Shown: one piece after another, positions 46,229 to 55,986 of the stretch
Position numbering within the stretch: the first letter of the stretch is position 1
Layout of the letters: each line of letters begins with the position of its first letter
Source: Mycobacterium sp. Marseille-P9652
GTDB taxonomy: Bacteria; Actinomycetota; Actinomycetes; Mycobacteriales; Mycobacteriaceae
DNA: 64,000 nucleotides
Assembly (NCBI RefSeq): GCF_902652685.1
Contig: NZ_CACRUY010000017.1
Coordinates: 26,794 to 90,793 of the forward strand
Reading direction: 5' to 3'
Notes under the pieces: generated by a model
Told to the model about the DNA's origin: nothing
Seen by the model: only the letters and a program-made list of their open reading frames with translations
Databases searched by the model: none
Made by a program: the position numbers and the translations under genes

Positions 46229-49009
46229 CTACCCGGCGTCAACTGCAACGACGCCGCGCCGGATGTCGTTGATGGCTTGCCTGGCGGTGGTCCGCAGCTC
46301 GGTCTCCGGCGCGGCGTTGCGCACCTGGTCGAGCAGGTCGAGCACCTGGCGGCACCAGCGGACGAAGTCGCCCGCCAGCAGTGGCGAGCCGGTGCCGCCC
46401 GGGTCGGCCGCGGCCAGCGCGGCGGCCAGATCGCCCGTGCGGGCCCAGCGGTAGATGACGTTGACGAATCCGTCGTCGGGCTCCCGGCTCGGGGCGATCC
46501 GATGCGCCTGCTCGTCCGCACGCAACTGGGCGGACAGGCGCGACGTCTGCTGCAGCGCCTGGCGGAGCCGCTGCGTCGGCACCTCCGCCGCGAGGGCGGA
46601 ACCCTGCCCGTCACCTCGGGTCTCGTACAGGACGGCCGACACCACGGACGCCAGTTCCGCCGGCTTGAGGCCGGACCACGCGCCGGTGCGCAAGCATTCG
46701 GCGACCAGCAGGTCGCTCTCGCTGTAGATGCGGGCCAGGAGCCGGCCGTCGTCGGTGACGTGGGGGTCGTCGGCGGGCCCCTGGATGAAGCCGCGCTCGG
46801 TGAGCAGCCCGACGATGCGGTCGAAGGTGCGGGCCAGCGAGTTCGTGGCGGCGGCGACCTTCTTCTCCAGTTGCGCGTTGTCGCGTTCGATCCGCAGGAA
46901 CCGCTCGGCCTGGCGGACCCGCTCCTCGAGTCCGGGCGTGTTGTGCTCCGGGTGCCGGCGCAGCTCCGCCCGCAACGACGTCAGCTCGGGGTCGTGGAAG
47001 CCGTCGTCGATGTCGCCGGTCCGCAACTTCCGGCCGCCGCGCTGTCCCGCCGCGAGGGGCAGCTCGGCCACCGCCGACCGCAGCGCCGAGGCCAGGTCGC
47101 GCCGCACGCGCGGCTGGCGGTGTTCGACCCGCTTGGGCAACGACATCGAACCGACCGGTTCCGACGCGCCGGAGTAGTCCGCCGAGGAAATCCGCCCCGC
47201 CCAACGGTTCTCGGTGAGCACCAACGGCCGCGGATCCGAGCCGTCGCGGGCCGACTCGAGCACCACGGCGAGTCCGCCGCGCCGCCCGTGGGTGATGTTG
47301 ATGATGTCGCCGCGGCGCAGCGCGGCCAGCGCGTCGCTGGCCGCCTGCCGCCGCTGCAGTCGCGACGCGCGGGACTGCGCCCGCTCCATCTCCGAGATCT
47401 GCGCGCGAAGCCGGGCGTAGTCGAGCACCGGGGTGTCGCGGCCGCCCAGCTCGGCGGCGATCTCGTCGGCCATTTTCTTGCCGCGGTCTATACCGCGCAC
47501 CAGCCCGACGACGGAGCGGTCGGCCTGGTACTGGGCGAACGACTGCTCGAGGAGGAGCCGGGCCTGATCGGGCCCCATGCGGTGCACCAGGTTGATGGTC
47601 ATGTTGTACGACGGGGCGAACGAGCTGCGCAGCGGGAAGGTGCGCGTCGAGGCCAGACCGGCCACCGCGGCGGGGTCGGTGGTGTCCTCGCCCGGGTTCC
47701 ACAGCACGACGGCGTGGCCCTCGACGTCGATGCCGCGCCGGCCGGCCCGGCCGGTGAGCTGCGTGTACTCCCCCGGCGTCAGCGGCACGTGCTGCTCGCC
47801 GTTGAACTTCACCAGGCGTTCGAGCACCACCGTGCGCGCCGGCATGTTGATGCCCAGCGCCAGTGTCTCGGTGGCGAACACGGCCTTGACCAGGCCGGCG
47901 GTGAACAGCTCCTCGACCGTGTGCCGGAATGCCGGCAGCATCCCGGCGTGGTGGGCGGCGAGGCCGCGCAGCAAGCCTTCGCGCCATTCGTAGTAGCCGA
48001 GGACGGCGAGGTCGGAGTCGGCGAGGTCGCCGCAGCGGTGGTCGATCACCTCGGCGATCTGCGCGCGTTCCTCCTGGCTGGTGAGCCGCAGCGGCGAGCG
48101 CAGGCACTGCGCGACGGCCGCGTCGCACCCGGCCCGGGAGAAGACGAACGTGATCGCCGGCAGCAGCCCGTGGGAATCCAATGTGGCGATGACGTCCGGC
48201 CGGGCGGGCGGGCGGTAGAACCGGGGGCGCGACGGCCCGCCGCGCCCGCCGCGCCCGCGGCGTGGCTGCCAATCGGCCAGGCGGTCGGCCTCGCGGCGAT
48301 GCGCGATGGAGCGCAGCAATTCCGGGTCCACGCGCGGCTTTTCGCCGGCGTCTTGAGCGTGGGCCCGAGCGCTGCCGTAGTCGAACAGGTCGTAGAGCCG
48401 CCTGCCCACCATGACGTGCTGCCACAGCGGCACCGGCCGGTGCTCGTCGACGACCACGGTGGTGTCGCCCCGCACGGTCTGGATCCAGCCGCCGAACTCC
48501 TCGGCGTTGCTCACGGTCGCGGACAGGCTGACCAGCCGCACCTCGTCGGGCAGGTGCAGGATCACCTCCTCCCACACCGGGCCGCGCATCCGGTCGGCGA
48601 GGAAGTGCACCTCGTCCATCACGACGTACGAAAGCCCTTGCAGCGCAGGCGAATCGGCGTACAACATGTTCCGCAACACCTCGGTGGTCATGACGACCAC
48701 GGGCGCGTCGGCGTTCACCGACAGGTCACCGGTCAACAGGCCGATCTTCTCGCGGCCGTAGCGCACCGTCAGGTCGGTGTGCTTCTGGTTGCTGAGCGCC
48801 TTGAGCGGCGTGGTGTAGAAGCATTTGCCGCCCGCCGCGAGCGCGAGGTGCACCGCGAACTCGCCGACCACCGTCTTCCCGGCCCCGGTGGGCGCGCACA
48901 CCAGCACGCCGTGGCCCCGTTCCAGCGCCGCGCAGGCCCGCTGCTGGAAATCGTCGAGCGCGAAGGGCAGTTCGGCGGTGAACCGGGGCAGCTCGACGAG
49001 CTCACTCAC
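46229..49009 (-). CDS. helY: Ski2-like DEVH-box RNA helicase HelY
   Basis: 926-residue superfamily 2 helicase. Walker A is in VCAPTGAGKTVVGEFA, motif II is DEVH (VVMDEVHFLADRM), and motif III is SLSATVSN. The C-terminal helicase half has ATETLALGINMPARTV and QLTGRAGRRGIDVEG. The remaining 400 residues match the Mtr4/Ski2-type arch and C-terminal helical domains. It probably remodels RNA for decay. GTG 49009 (VSELVELPRF) is the likely start. It follows tatC after about 90 bases with a weak palindrome. Confidence 0.95.
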   Translation of the reverse strand: MSELVELPRFTAELPFALDDFQQRACAALERGHGVLVCAPTGAGKTVVGEFAVHLALAAGGKCFYTTPLKALSNQKHTDLTVRYGREKIGLLTGDLSVNADAPVVVMTTEVLRNMLYADSPALQGLSYVVMDEVHFLADRMRGPVWEEVILHLPDEVRLVSLSATVSNAEEFGGWIQTVRGDTTVVVDEHRPVPLWQHVMVGRRLYDLFDYGSARAHAQDAGEKPRVDPELLRSIAHRREADRLADWQPRRGRGGRGGPSRPRFYRPPARPDVIATLDSHGLLPAITFVFSRAGCDAAVAQCLRSPLRLTSQEERAQIAEVIDHRCGDLADSDLAVLGYYEWREGLLRGLAAHHAGMLPAFRHTVEELFTAGLVKAVFATETLALGINMPARTVVLERLVKFNGEQHVPLTPGEYTQLTGRAGRRGIDVEGHAVVLWNPGEDTTDPAAVAGLASTRTFPLRSSFAPSYNMTINLVHRMGPDQARLLLEQSFAQYQADRSVVGLVRGIDRGKKMADEIAAELGGRDTPVLDYARLRAQISEMERAQSRASRLQRRQAASDALAALRRGDIINITHGRRGGLAVVLESARDGSDPRPLVLTENRWAGRISSADYSGASEPVGSMSLPKRVEHRQPRVRRDLASALRSAVAELPLAAGQRGGRKLRTGDIDDGFHDPELTSLRAELRRHPEHNTPGLEERVRQAERFLRIERDNAQLEKKVAAATNSLARTFDRIVGLLTERGFIQGPADDPHVTDDGRLLARIYSESDLLVAECLRTGAWSGLKPAELASVVSAVLYETRGDGQGSALAAEVPTQRLRQALQQTSRLSAQLRADEQAHRIAPSREPDDGFVNVIYRWARTGDLAAALAAADPGGTGSPLLAGDFVRWCRQVLDLLDQVRNAAPETELRTTARQAINDIRRGVVAVDAG

Positions 49010-49022
49010 GCAGACCCCTCTG

Positions 49023-49088
49023 TGCGCGAGTGTGCGCATATGTACGCGAGACGCGGCGTGTCGCCGTGCAAACACGCGCGCTCGCGCA
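49023..49088. repeat. Imperfect inverted repeat between tatC and helY
   Basis: TGCGCGAGTGTGCGC at 49023-49037 and the inverted copy at 49074-49088 match at 12 of 15 positions; the differences are transitions compatible with G-U pairing. It could be a transcript-end stem between tatC and helY. Confidence 0.45.
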
Positions 49089-49099
49089 TCCGGGCGGGG

Positions 49100-50056
49100 C
49101 TAGGTGACATCGTCGTGCTGGCCGGCGGTATACGACGGCTCGGGAATCGGGGCGGGCGCCTCGATCACCGACGCCTCGTCGTCGGGAATCTCGGCCTGGG
49201 CCTCGCGCTTGGCCTTGCGCCGGTCGTGCAGGCGGGCGATCTGGATGGCGAACTCGAGGAGCACCGACAGCGCCACACCGAGGGCCAGCATCGAGAACGG
49301 GTCGGATCCGGGGGTGAAGATCGCCGCGAAGACGAACATCCCGAAGATCAGGCCGCGCCGCCACGCCTTGAGCCGTTCGTAGGGCAGCACGCCGACCACG
49401 TTGAGCATCACGATGAGCAGCGGGAACTCGAAACTGACCCCGAACACCACAAGCAGGTTGATCAGGAAGCCGAAATACCGGTCGCCCGACAACGCCGTCA
49501 CCTGCACATCGCTACCCACAGTCAGCAGGAAGCCCAGCGCCTTCGAGAGCACGAAATACGCCATGACCGCGCCGGCGACGAAGAGCATCGCGGCCGGGAC
49601 GACGAACGCCACCGCGAAGCGGCGCTCCTTCTGGTACAGGCCCGGCGTGATGAACGCCCACAGCTGGTAGAACCAGACCGGGCAGGCCAGCACGATGCCT
49701 GCCGACATCCCGACCTTGAGTCGCAGCATGAACTGGTCGAAGGGCGCGGTGGCCAGCAGCCGGCACTGCCCGTTGGGGCTGATGTCGGCCCGCGCCGACT
49801 GGGGCAGGGAACAGTAGGGCTGCCGCAGCCAGTCTCCGAGGCTTTCGAGGCCGAAGATCGAGTGCGAGTACCAGAAGAAGCCCAGGATCGTGGTGAGCAG
49901 GATCGCGCCGAGGGCGATGAGCAGCCGGGTGCGCAGCTCGGTGAGGTGATCGACGAGCGACATCGTCGCATCGGGATTGGTGCGGCTGCGCCGCTGGCGG
50001 GGATTGAGCCGTTTGAACAGGCCCGCCGTGCGCGCGGAAAGGCTGGGGTTCTTCAC
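49100..50056 (-). CDS. tatC: Twin-arginine translocase subunit TatC
   Basis: Signal-recognition core of the Tat exporter for folded proteins. 318 residues (M. tuberculosis 308) with six membrane helices. [17 protein letters not shown] is the cytoplasmic entry motif with the conserved Glu, and [14 protein letters not shown] contains the intramembrane Glu. A basic N-terminus ([14 protein letters not shown]) and acidic C-tail are mycobacterial features. Downstream of tatA on the same strand by 46 bases. Confidence 0.97.
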   Translation of the reverse strand: MKNPSLSARTAGLFKRLNPRQRRSRTNPDATMSLVDHLTELRTRLLIALGAILLTTILGFFWYSHSIFGLESLGDWLRQPYCSLPQSARADISPNGQCRLLATAPFDQFMLRLKVGMSAGIVLACPVWFYQLWAFITPGLYQKERRFAVAFVVPAAMLFVAGAVMAYFVLSKALGFLLTVGSDVQVTALSGDRYFGFLINLLVVFGVSFEFPLLIVMLNVVGVLPYERLKAWRRGLIFGMFVFAAIFTPGSDPFSMLALGVALSVLLEFAIQIARLHDRRKAKREAQAEIPDDEASVIEAPAPIPEPSYTAGQHDDVT

Positions 50057-50102
50057 GACGCTGGATCAGTGGCGCCCGGCCACCGCGACGAAGGTCGCCG
50101 CG

Positions 50103-50357
50103 CTATGCCGGGCGTGCTTCGGTGTGACCCTGCTCGCTGGCAGCCGGGGGGTCGACCCGCTGCGACTGCACGGGCGCGGGGTGTTCCAGGGCGGACGGTT
50201 CGGCTTTGCCCTCGCTCTGCATCTCGCGCATCTCGGACTTGAAGATGCGCATCGACTTACCCAGCGAGCGCGCCGCATCGGGGAGCTTCTTGGCACCGAA
50301 GAGAAGGATGACCACGACCGCGAGGATCGCCCAGTGCCACGGACTAAGACTGCCCAC
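50103..50357 (-). CDS. tatA: Twin-arginine translocase subunit TatA
   Basis: Pore-forming Tat subunit of 84 residues from GTG 50357. A membrane helix ([20 protein letters not shown]) with the FGxKKLP hinge is followed by an amphipathic helix ([18 protein letters not shown]) and a disordered acidic tail. Second Tat gene of the pafB-pafC-tatA-tatC transcript order; 72 bases downstream of pafC. TatB is not encoded here. Confidence 0.96.
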   Translation of the reverse strand: MGSLSPWHWAILAVVVILLFGAKKLPDAARSLGKSMRIFKSEMREMQSEGKAEPSALEHPAPVQSQRVDPPAASEQGHTEARPA

Positions 50358-50429
50358 TTTGTTTACCTCCAGACGTCCACCCGATGCTACCGCAGCGGGG
50401 CGAAGTGCCGGTGTCCCCGCGCCGCGCCG

Positions 50430-51404
50430 TCACCCGGGGCCGGCGGCCCCGTAGGCCGCCAGTGCGGCCTGCGCCGCACCGCGTACACGATGCGCCAGGC
50501 CGTCGGGTTCAAGCACCTGCACGGCCGGGCCGAAGCCGAGGACGAGGCGCGTCATCCAGTCGTCGGAGGCGTAGGTCATCACCGCCTCGCACGACCCGTC
50601 CGGCAGCTCGCGGACGTCACGCATCGGGTAGTACTCGAGCATCCACAGCGCCGGCGGCGCCACCCGCAGCCTGGCCGACGGCAGGGCGGGGTCGCCGTCG
50701 AACAGCGACGTGTCCGGCGGTGACTGCACCGCCGGCTGGGGCGGCGCGGCCGGCTCGCCCAGCTCCGTGGCGTCGACGATCCGGTCGAAGCGGAACAGCC
50801 GCACCCCCTCGGATTCCCGCGACCAGGCCTCCAGGTAACTGTGGCCGCCGATGAGCAGGACGCGGATGGGGTCGACGACCCTGCTGGTCAGGGTGTCCCG
50901 CGACGCCGAGTAGTAGTCGATGGCCAGGGCGTGGCCGGACTGCACCGCCGCCCGCACCGCGCCCGCGACCCGATCCTCGACGGGCGCCGGCTCGTCGGAA
51001 GCCGACACCGACGCTGTCGCATCCTGGCCGACCGCGCCCGCGGCCGCCTCGATCTTGGCGATCGCGCTGCGCGCGGCCTCGGGATCGACCACACCGGGGA
51101 TGTCGGCCAGCGCCCGCAGCGCCACGAGCAGTCCCGTGGCCTCCGGCGACGTGAGCTTGAGCGGTCGGTCGATGCCCGCCGAGAACGTCACCTGGATGGT
51201 GTCGCCGGAGAATTCGAAGTCGATGAGGTCGCCCGGGTAATAGCCGGGGAGACCGCACATCCACAGCTGGTTGAGGTCCGCCTCGAGCTGCTTGGCGGAC
51301 ACCCCGAGCTCGGCGGCGGCCTCCGCGCGGGTGATCCGCGGATTGGCCTGGAAGTACGGGACCATGTTGAGCAGCCGGACGAGCCGGGTCGAGACCGGAG
51401 TCAT
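50430..51404 (-). CDS. pafC: WYL-domain transcription factor PafC
   Basis: Partner of PafB in the DNA-damage-responsive PafBC activator. 324 residues. The N-terminal winged helix (TRLVRLLNMVPYFQANPRI, AAAELGVSAKQLEADLNQLW) is followed by the WYL domain about 160-240 and a C-terminal WCX segment. PafBC activates the RecA-independent mycobacterial SOS response. The ATG overlaps the pafB stop by four bases (51401-51404), so the pair is coupled. Confidence 0.96.
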   Translation of the reverse strand: MTPVSTRLVRLLNMVPYFQANPRITRAEAAAELGVSAKQLEADLNQLWMCGLPGYYPGDLIDFEFSGDTIQVTFSAGIDRPLKLTSPEATGLLVALRALADIPGVVDPEAARSAIAKIEAAAGAVGQDATASVSASDEPAPVEDRVAGAVRAAVQSGHALAIDYYSASRDTLTSRVVDPIRVLLIGGHSYLEAWSRESEGVRLFRFDRIVDATELGEPAAPPQPAVQSPPDTSLFDGDPALPSARLRVAPPALWMLEYYPMRDVRELPDGSCEAVMTYASDDWMTRLVLGFGPAVQVLEPDGLAHRVRGAAQAALAAYGAAGPG

Positions 51405-52411
51405 TGGCGCCGCTCCCCCGCGTGGCCGCGCAGCCGCGCGACGACGTCGTCGCGCAGGCTTTGCGGCTCGAGGACGACGGCGTCGGCCCCGTAACCGGCG
51501 ATGTCGCGCGCCAGCTGGTCGGCCGAGCCGACGTCGAGTTCGATCACCTGCCCGTCACGGTCGCCCAGCCGTTGCGCCGCGACCGGGCGTCCGGCGCGGC
51601 GCAGCGCGGTGGCACGCCCGTCGGCGATCCACACCCGGGCCTGTCCGCTGGTTGGAAAGGCGGTGAGCTCGGTGACCTTCTGCGCGACGATCGCGCTCAG
51701 GTCGGCGTCGTGAGGAACGGTGACCGCGCCGGGTGGGCCGATCGGTGTCACCCCGACGCCGATCCGCGAGAGCCGGAACACGCGGGTGTCGTCGCGGTCG
51801 CGGTCGTGGCCGACCAGGTACCAGCGACCCCGCTGGGTCACGACACCCCACGGCTCGACGGTCCGGGTGCTGTACGGCTCGGCACGTGACGGCCGGTGTG
51901 GGAACTGGACGGCCTGCCGGGAATCGATGGCGGACAAGAGGATTCCCAGCACCTCTTCCGAACCCCGCAGGCCGGGCACGCCGGGAGGCGACGCGATCGC
52001 CACCGGGGCCCCGGTCTCGAGCGGGTCGACGTCGACGCCGGCGGCCCGCAGCTTGAGCAACGCGCCCTGGGTGGCGGTGATGAGCTCCGGTGACTCCCAG
52101 AGCTGGGTCGCGACGGCCACCGCGGCGGCCTCGTCGGGCGTCAGCTCGACGGGCGGCAGCGAGTAGGCGTCGCGGTTGATCCGGTAGCCCTCGGTGGGGT
52201 CGAGGGCCGACACCCTGCCGACCTCCAGCGGGATGCCGAGGTCGCGCAGTTCGTTCTTGTCGCGCTCGAATATCCGTGAAAACGCCTCGGCGCTGGGGCT
52301 GTCCGAGTAACCGGCCACGGTGGACCTGATCTTGTCGGCCGTGATGTAGCCGCGGGTGGACAGCAGGGCGATGACGAGATTCACCAGCCGCTCGACTTTC
52401 GAGGTCGCCAT
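51401..52411 (-). CDS. pafB: WYL-domain transcription factor PafB
   Basis: 336 residues from ATG 52411 (MATSKVERLVNLVIALLSTR), close to the M. tuberculosis length. Winged helix with GYITADKIRSTVAGYSDSPS, then the WYL domain (WGVVTQRGRWYLVGHDRDRDDTRVFRLSRI, written here in part) around residues 200-240 and a WCX domain. It forms the PafBC heterodimer with the overlapping pafC. Separated from pafA by 201 bases, so it may have its own promoter. Confidence 0.95.
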   Translation of the reverse strand: MATSKVERLVNLVIALLSTRGYITADKIRSTVAGYSDSPSAEAFSRIFERDKNELRDLGIPLEVGRVSALDPTEGYRINRDAYSLPPVELTPDEAAAVAVATQLWESPELITATQGALLKLRAAGVDVDPLETGAPVAIASPPGVPGLRGSEEVLGILLSAIDSRQAVQFPHRPSRAEPYSTRTVEPWGVVTQRGRWYLVGHDRDRDDTRVFRLSRIGVGVTPIGPPGAVTVPHDADLSAIVAQKVTELTAFPTSGQARVWIADGRATALRRAGRPVAAQRLGDRDGQVIELDVGSADQLARDIAGYGADAVVLEPQSLRDDVVARLRGHAGERRQ

Positions 52412-52612
52412 TCGCACCAGGCTATTCGATGCGTGTCCTCCGCCGCCTTCACCGGTGCGCCGCGTCGCAACATTCACAGCGGTCACACCAGTCGCAGTCT
52501 CAGGGAAGGAGGGTGACGCTGGAAAGCGCTAGCACGGGTGATATCGACTTCGAGACTCGACCATAGGTATCCAGACGGTGCCCGTGTGACGGATGTGACG
52601 CGCCGACGACCC

Positions 52613-53971
52613 CTACATGCTGGCGATGAGGCGCTTGACCCGTTCGTCGACCGCGCGGAACGGGTCCTTGCACAGCACCGTGCGCTGGGCCTGGTCGTTG
52701 AGCTTGAGGTGCACCCAGTCGACGGTGAAGTCGCGTCCCGCGGCCTGCGCCGCGCTGATGAACTCGCCGCGCAGCCGGGCCCGGGTGGTCTGCGGCGGCG
52801 TGTCGACCGCCTCCGCGATGTCCTCGTCGGTGGTCACCCTCGCCGCAAGGCCCTTGCGCTGCAACAGGTCGAACACGCCGCGGCCCCGCTTGATGTCGTG
52901 GTAGGCCAGGTCGAGCTGGGCGATCTTCGGATGCGACAACTCCATGTTGTAGCGGTCCTGGTAGCGCTGGAACAGCTTGCGCTTGATCACCCAGTCGATC
53001 TCGGTGTCGACCTTGGCGAAGTCCTGGCTCTCGACGGCGTCGAGCTGGCGGCCCCACAGGTCGACGACCTGCTCGATCTGGGCGTTGGGCTCGCGGGTCT
53101 GCAGGTGCTCGACGGCGCGGCTGTAGTACTCGCGCTGGATGTCCAGGGCGCTGGCCTGCCGCCCGCCCGCCAGCCGCACCGGCCGCCGGCCGGTGACGTC
53201 GTGGCTGACCTCCCTGATGGCGCGGATCGGGTTGTCCAGCGAGAAGTCGCGGAACGGGACACCGGCCTCGATCATCTCCAGCACCAGCGCCGCCGTGCCG
53301 ACCTTGAGCATCGTGGTCGTCTCGCACATGTTGGAGTCGCCGACGATGACGTGCAGCCGCCGGTACTTCTCGGCGTCGGCGTGCGGCTCGTCGCGGGTGT
53401 TGATGATCGGGCGGCTGCGGGTGGTCGCCGACGACACACCTTCCCAGATGTGCTCGGCGCGCTGCGAGAGACAGAACGTCGCGGCCTTGGGCGTCTGCAG
53501 CACCTTGCCCGCGCCGCAGATCAGCTGGCGCGTCACGAGGAACGGCAGCAGCACGTCGGAGATCCGGGAGAACTCGCCGGCCCGCACGATCAGGTAGTTC
53601 TCGTGGCAGCCATACGAGTTGCCCGCCGAGTCGGTGTTGTTCTTGAACAGGTAGATGTCCCCGCCGATGCCCTCGTCGGCGAGCCGCTGCTCGGCGTCGA
53701 TCAGGAGGTCTTCGAGCACCCATTCGCCGGCGCGGTCGTGCGTGACCAACTGGACGAGGTTGTCGCACTCGGCGGTCGCGTACTCGGGGTGGCTGCCCAC
53801 GTCGAGGTAGAGGCGCGCGCCGTTACGCAGGAAAACGTTGGAACTGCGCCCCCACGACACCACCCGGCGAAACAGGTAGCGGGCGACTTCATCAGGACTG
53901 AGTCGACGATGGCCGTGAAAGGTGCAGGTGACACCGAACTCGGTCTCGATGCCCATTATTCGTCGCTGCAC
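52613..53971 (-). CDS. pafA: Pup-protein ligase PafA
   Basis: Ligase that phosphorylates the Pup C-terminal glutamate and joins it to substrate lysines. 452 residues, exactly the usual length and almost identical to M. tuberculosis PafA. Metal-binding Glu9 (MGIETEFG), catalytic Asp57 ([12 protein letters not shown]), [18 protein letters not shown] and [17 protein letters not shown] are intact. In M. tuberculosis a long set of unrelated genes separates pafA from prcA; here they are neighbours (91-base gap). Confidence 0.98.
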   Translation of the reverse strand: MQRRIMGIETEFGVTCTFHGHRRLSPDEVARYLFRRVVSWGRSSNVFLRNGARLYLDVGSHPEYATAECDNLVQLVTHDRAGEWVLEDLLIDAEQRLADEGIGGDIYLFKNNTDSAGNSYGCHENYLIVRAGEFSRISDVLLPFLVTRQLICGAGKVLQTPKAATFCLSQRAEHIWEGVSSATTRSRPIINTRDEPHADAEKYRRLHVIVGDSNMCETTTMLKVGTAALVLEMIEAGVPFRDFSLDNPIRAIREVSHDVTGRRPVRLAGGRQASALDIQREYYSRAVEHLQTREPNAQIEQVVDLWGRQLDAVESQDFAKVDTEIDWVIKRKLFQRYQDRYNMELSHPKIAQLDLAYHDIKRGRGVFDLLQRKGLAARVTTDEDIAEAVDTPPQTTRARLRGEFISAAQAAGRDFTVDWVHLKLNDQAQRTVLCKDPFRAVDERVKRLIASM

Positions 53972-54062
53972 GTAATCGAGGGTACTGGTTGTCCAAGCGG
54001 GACGGAGCGGAAGCCGCGCCCACGAATCCGAATCGCCTTTCGGCCGCCCTGCGGTAAAGCTC

Positions 54063-54809
54063 CTACTCTGACGCCTGACCGTCGGCTTCCGGCTCGGTGG
54101 CGCCGTCGGATTCCAGCAGCGATTCGAGGGTGCCGCGATTGATCCGCCGGAACGCGCGCCGCGGCCGATTGGCGTCGAGGATCGCCACCTCGAGCACGTC
54201 GAGGGCGGGCTGGTCGCCGTTGGAGGTGTCCGAGCTGCCGGCGCGCAGGGCAGCCACCGCGATCCGGAGCGCGTCCCGAAGGTCGGCGTTCTCGGCGTAG
54301 GACTCCTTGAGAGCCGTCGTGATCGGTTCGGTGGTGCCGCCCATCACGACGAAGTGTGGCTCGTCGGCGATCGAGCCGTCGTAGGTGATGCGGTACAACT
54401 CAGGCGGTTTGGTCTCGCCGTAGTGCGCGACCTCGGCGACGCACAACTCCACCTCGTAGGGCTTGGCCTGCTCGGTGAAGATGGTGCCCAGGGTCTGCGC
54501 GTAGACGTTGGCCAGCTGCCTGCCGGTGACGTCGCGGCGGTCGTAGGCGTAGCCGCGTGTGTCGGCGAACTGGATGCCGCCGCGGCGCAGGTTGTCGAAC
54601 TCGTTGAACTTGCCCGCGGCCGCGAATCCCACCCGGTCGTACAGCTCGCTGATCTTCTGCAGTGACCGCGACGGGTTCTCGGCGACGAACAGCACGCCGC
54701 CCGCGTACGCCAGCGCCACCACGCTGCGTCCCCGCGCGATGCCCTTGCGCGCGAGTTCGCTGCGCTCGCGCATCGCCTGCTCGGGCGAGATGAAATACGG
54801 AAAGCTCAC
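54063..54809 (-). CDS. prcA: 20S proteasome alpha subunit PrcA
   Basis: Alpha-ring subunit of 248 residues. [20 protein letters not shown] is the gating N-terminus; the last residues of the C-tail are acidic. It forms the heptameric ring that docks Mpa through the C-terminal QYL of Mpa. ATG 54809 overlaps the prcB stop by four bases, so alpha and beta are made in matched amounts. Confidence 0.98.
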   Translation of the reverse strand: MSFPYFISPEQAMRERSELARKGIARGRSVVALAYAGGVLFVAENPSRSLQKISELYDRVGFAAAGKFNEFDNLRRGGIQFADTRGYAYDRRDVTGRQLANVYAQTLGTIFTEQAKPYEVELCVAEVAHYGETKPPELYRITYDGSIADEPHFVVMGGTTEPITTALKESYAENADLRDALRIAVAALRAGSSDTSNGDQPALDVLEVAILDANRPRRAFRRINRGTLESLLESDGATEPEADGQASE

Positions 54810-55690
54810 CTATCCCCCCGCGGCTCGCCGTCGGGACCGAATGTGTCTGCACGCGAACGGCTTTCGATGACCTCACGTGCGAGCTCGGCGATGCGCGATT
54901 CCGGGACCTCGGTCGCGCCCTCTGCGCCGATGGTGACCGCCGTGGGGTAGATGCCGCGGACCAGATCCGGTCCGCCCGTGGCGGAGTCGTCGTCGGCGGC
55001 GTCGTAGAGGGCCTCCACGGCCACCCGCACCGCCGAGTCGGCGTCGGTCACCCGGGAGTACAGCTTCTTGATCGACGACTTGGCGAAGATCGATCCCGAG
55101 CCCACCGACTGGTAGCCCTCTTCCTCGAGGTTCCAGCCGCCGGCGGCGTCGAACGACACGATGCGGCCGGCGCTCTGCGGGTCGGCGGCGTGGATGTCGT
55201 ATCCGGCGAGCAGCGGGAGCGCGACGAGCCCCTGCATCGCGGCAGCGAGGTTTCCGCGCACCATGATCGCCAGCCGGTTCACCTTGCCGGCGAACGTCAG
55301 CGGAACACCCTCGAGCTTCTCGTAGTGCTCGAGTTCGACCGCGTACAGCCGGGCGAACTCGACGGCGATCGCGGCGGTGCCGGCGATGCCCGTGGCCGTG
55401 TAGTCGTCGGTGATGTACACCTTCTTGACGTCCCGCCCGGCGATCATGTTGCCCTGCGTGGATCGCCGGTCGCCGGCGATGACGACGCCGCCGGGATATT
55501 TCAGCGCCACAATCGTCGTGCCATGGGGCAGCTGCGCGCCCACACCCTGCTGGGCTCCGCTCGTCAGGCTCGCGGGCAGCAGTTCGGGCGCCTCACGGCG
55601 CAGGTAGTCGGCGAACGACGACAGATTTACCGATGGGTTTCCCGGAAGTGCGAAATTGGTGGACAGGCGATCAGAGAACGACCAGGTCAC
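54806..55690 (-). CDS. prcB: 20S proteasome beta subunit PrcB
   Basis: Catalytic beta subunit, 294 residues with a 57-residue propeptide removed to expose Thr58 ([13 protein letters not shown]). [11 protein letters not shown] and [13 protein letters not shown] follow, and [15 protein letters not shown] is a family signature. The propeptide is the least conserved part. ATG 55690 overlaps the pup stop by four bases; the order pup-prcB-prcA is standard. Confidence 0.98.
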   Translation of the reverse strand: MTWSFSDRLSTNFALPGNPSVNLSSFADYLRREAPELLPASLTSGAQQGVGAQLPHGTTIVALKYPGGVVIAGDRRSTQGNMIAGRDVKKVYITDDYTATGIAGTAAIAVEFARLYAVELEHYEKLEGVPLTFAGKVNRLAIMVRGNLAAAMQGLVALPLLAGYDIHAADPQSAGRIVSFDAAGGWNLEEEGYQSVGSGSIFAKSSIKKLYSRVTDADSAVRVAVEALYDAADDDSATGGPDLVRGIYPTAVTIGAEGATEVPESRIAELAREVIESRSRADTFGPDGEPRGDR

Positions 55691-55881
55691 TGTCCGCCCT
55701 TCTGGACGTACGCGCGGACGAAGTCCTCGGCGTTCTCCTCGAGGACGTCGTCAATCTCGTCAAGCAGATCGTCGGTCTCCTCGGCCAGCTTCTCGCGGCG
55801 CTCCTGACCCGCGGCCGTGCTGCCGGCGAGGTCTTCCTCGTCGCCGCCGCCACCGCCCCGCTTGGTCTGCTCTTGAGCCAT
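55687..55881 (-). CDS. pup: Prokaryotic ubiquitin-like protein Pup
   Basis: 64-residue disordered protein ending in Gly-Gly-Gln; Dop deamidates the terminal Gln to Glu before ligation. A Gly stretch (residues 9-13) and the central helix that binds the Mpa coiled coil ([20 protein letters not shown]) are present. A single usable region of Lys residues lies near the ends. Coupled to prcB by a four-base overlap. 105 bases separate it from dop. Confidence 0.98.
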   Translation of the reverse strand: MAQEQTKRGGGGGDEEDLAGSTAAGQERREKLAEETDDLLDEIDDVLEENAEDFVRAYVQKGGQ

Positions 55882-55986
55882 CGCCGCCTCCTGCGTTTGT
55901 CATCGGCTCGTGTAAACCCACGTCACACGCCCGCTTGGTCTTTCTACCCTACCGGTCGACACTGACGTTTCCCTGGTTAACGAGGT

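Noticed and set aside
46277-50242. Plus-strand open frame of 1,321 codons over helY and tatC
   Set aside because: Antisense to two conserved genes; translation is Arg/Gly/Gln-rich without domains.
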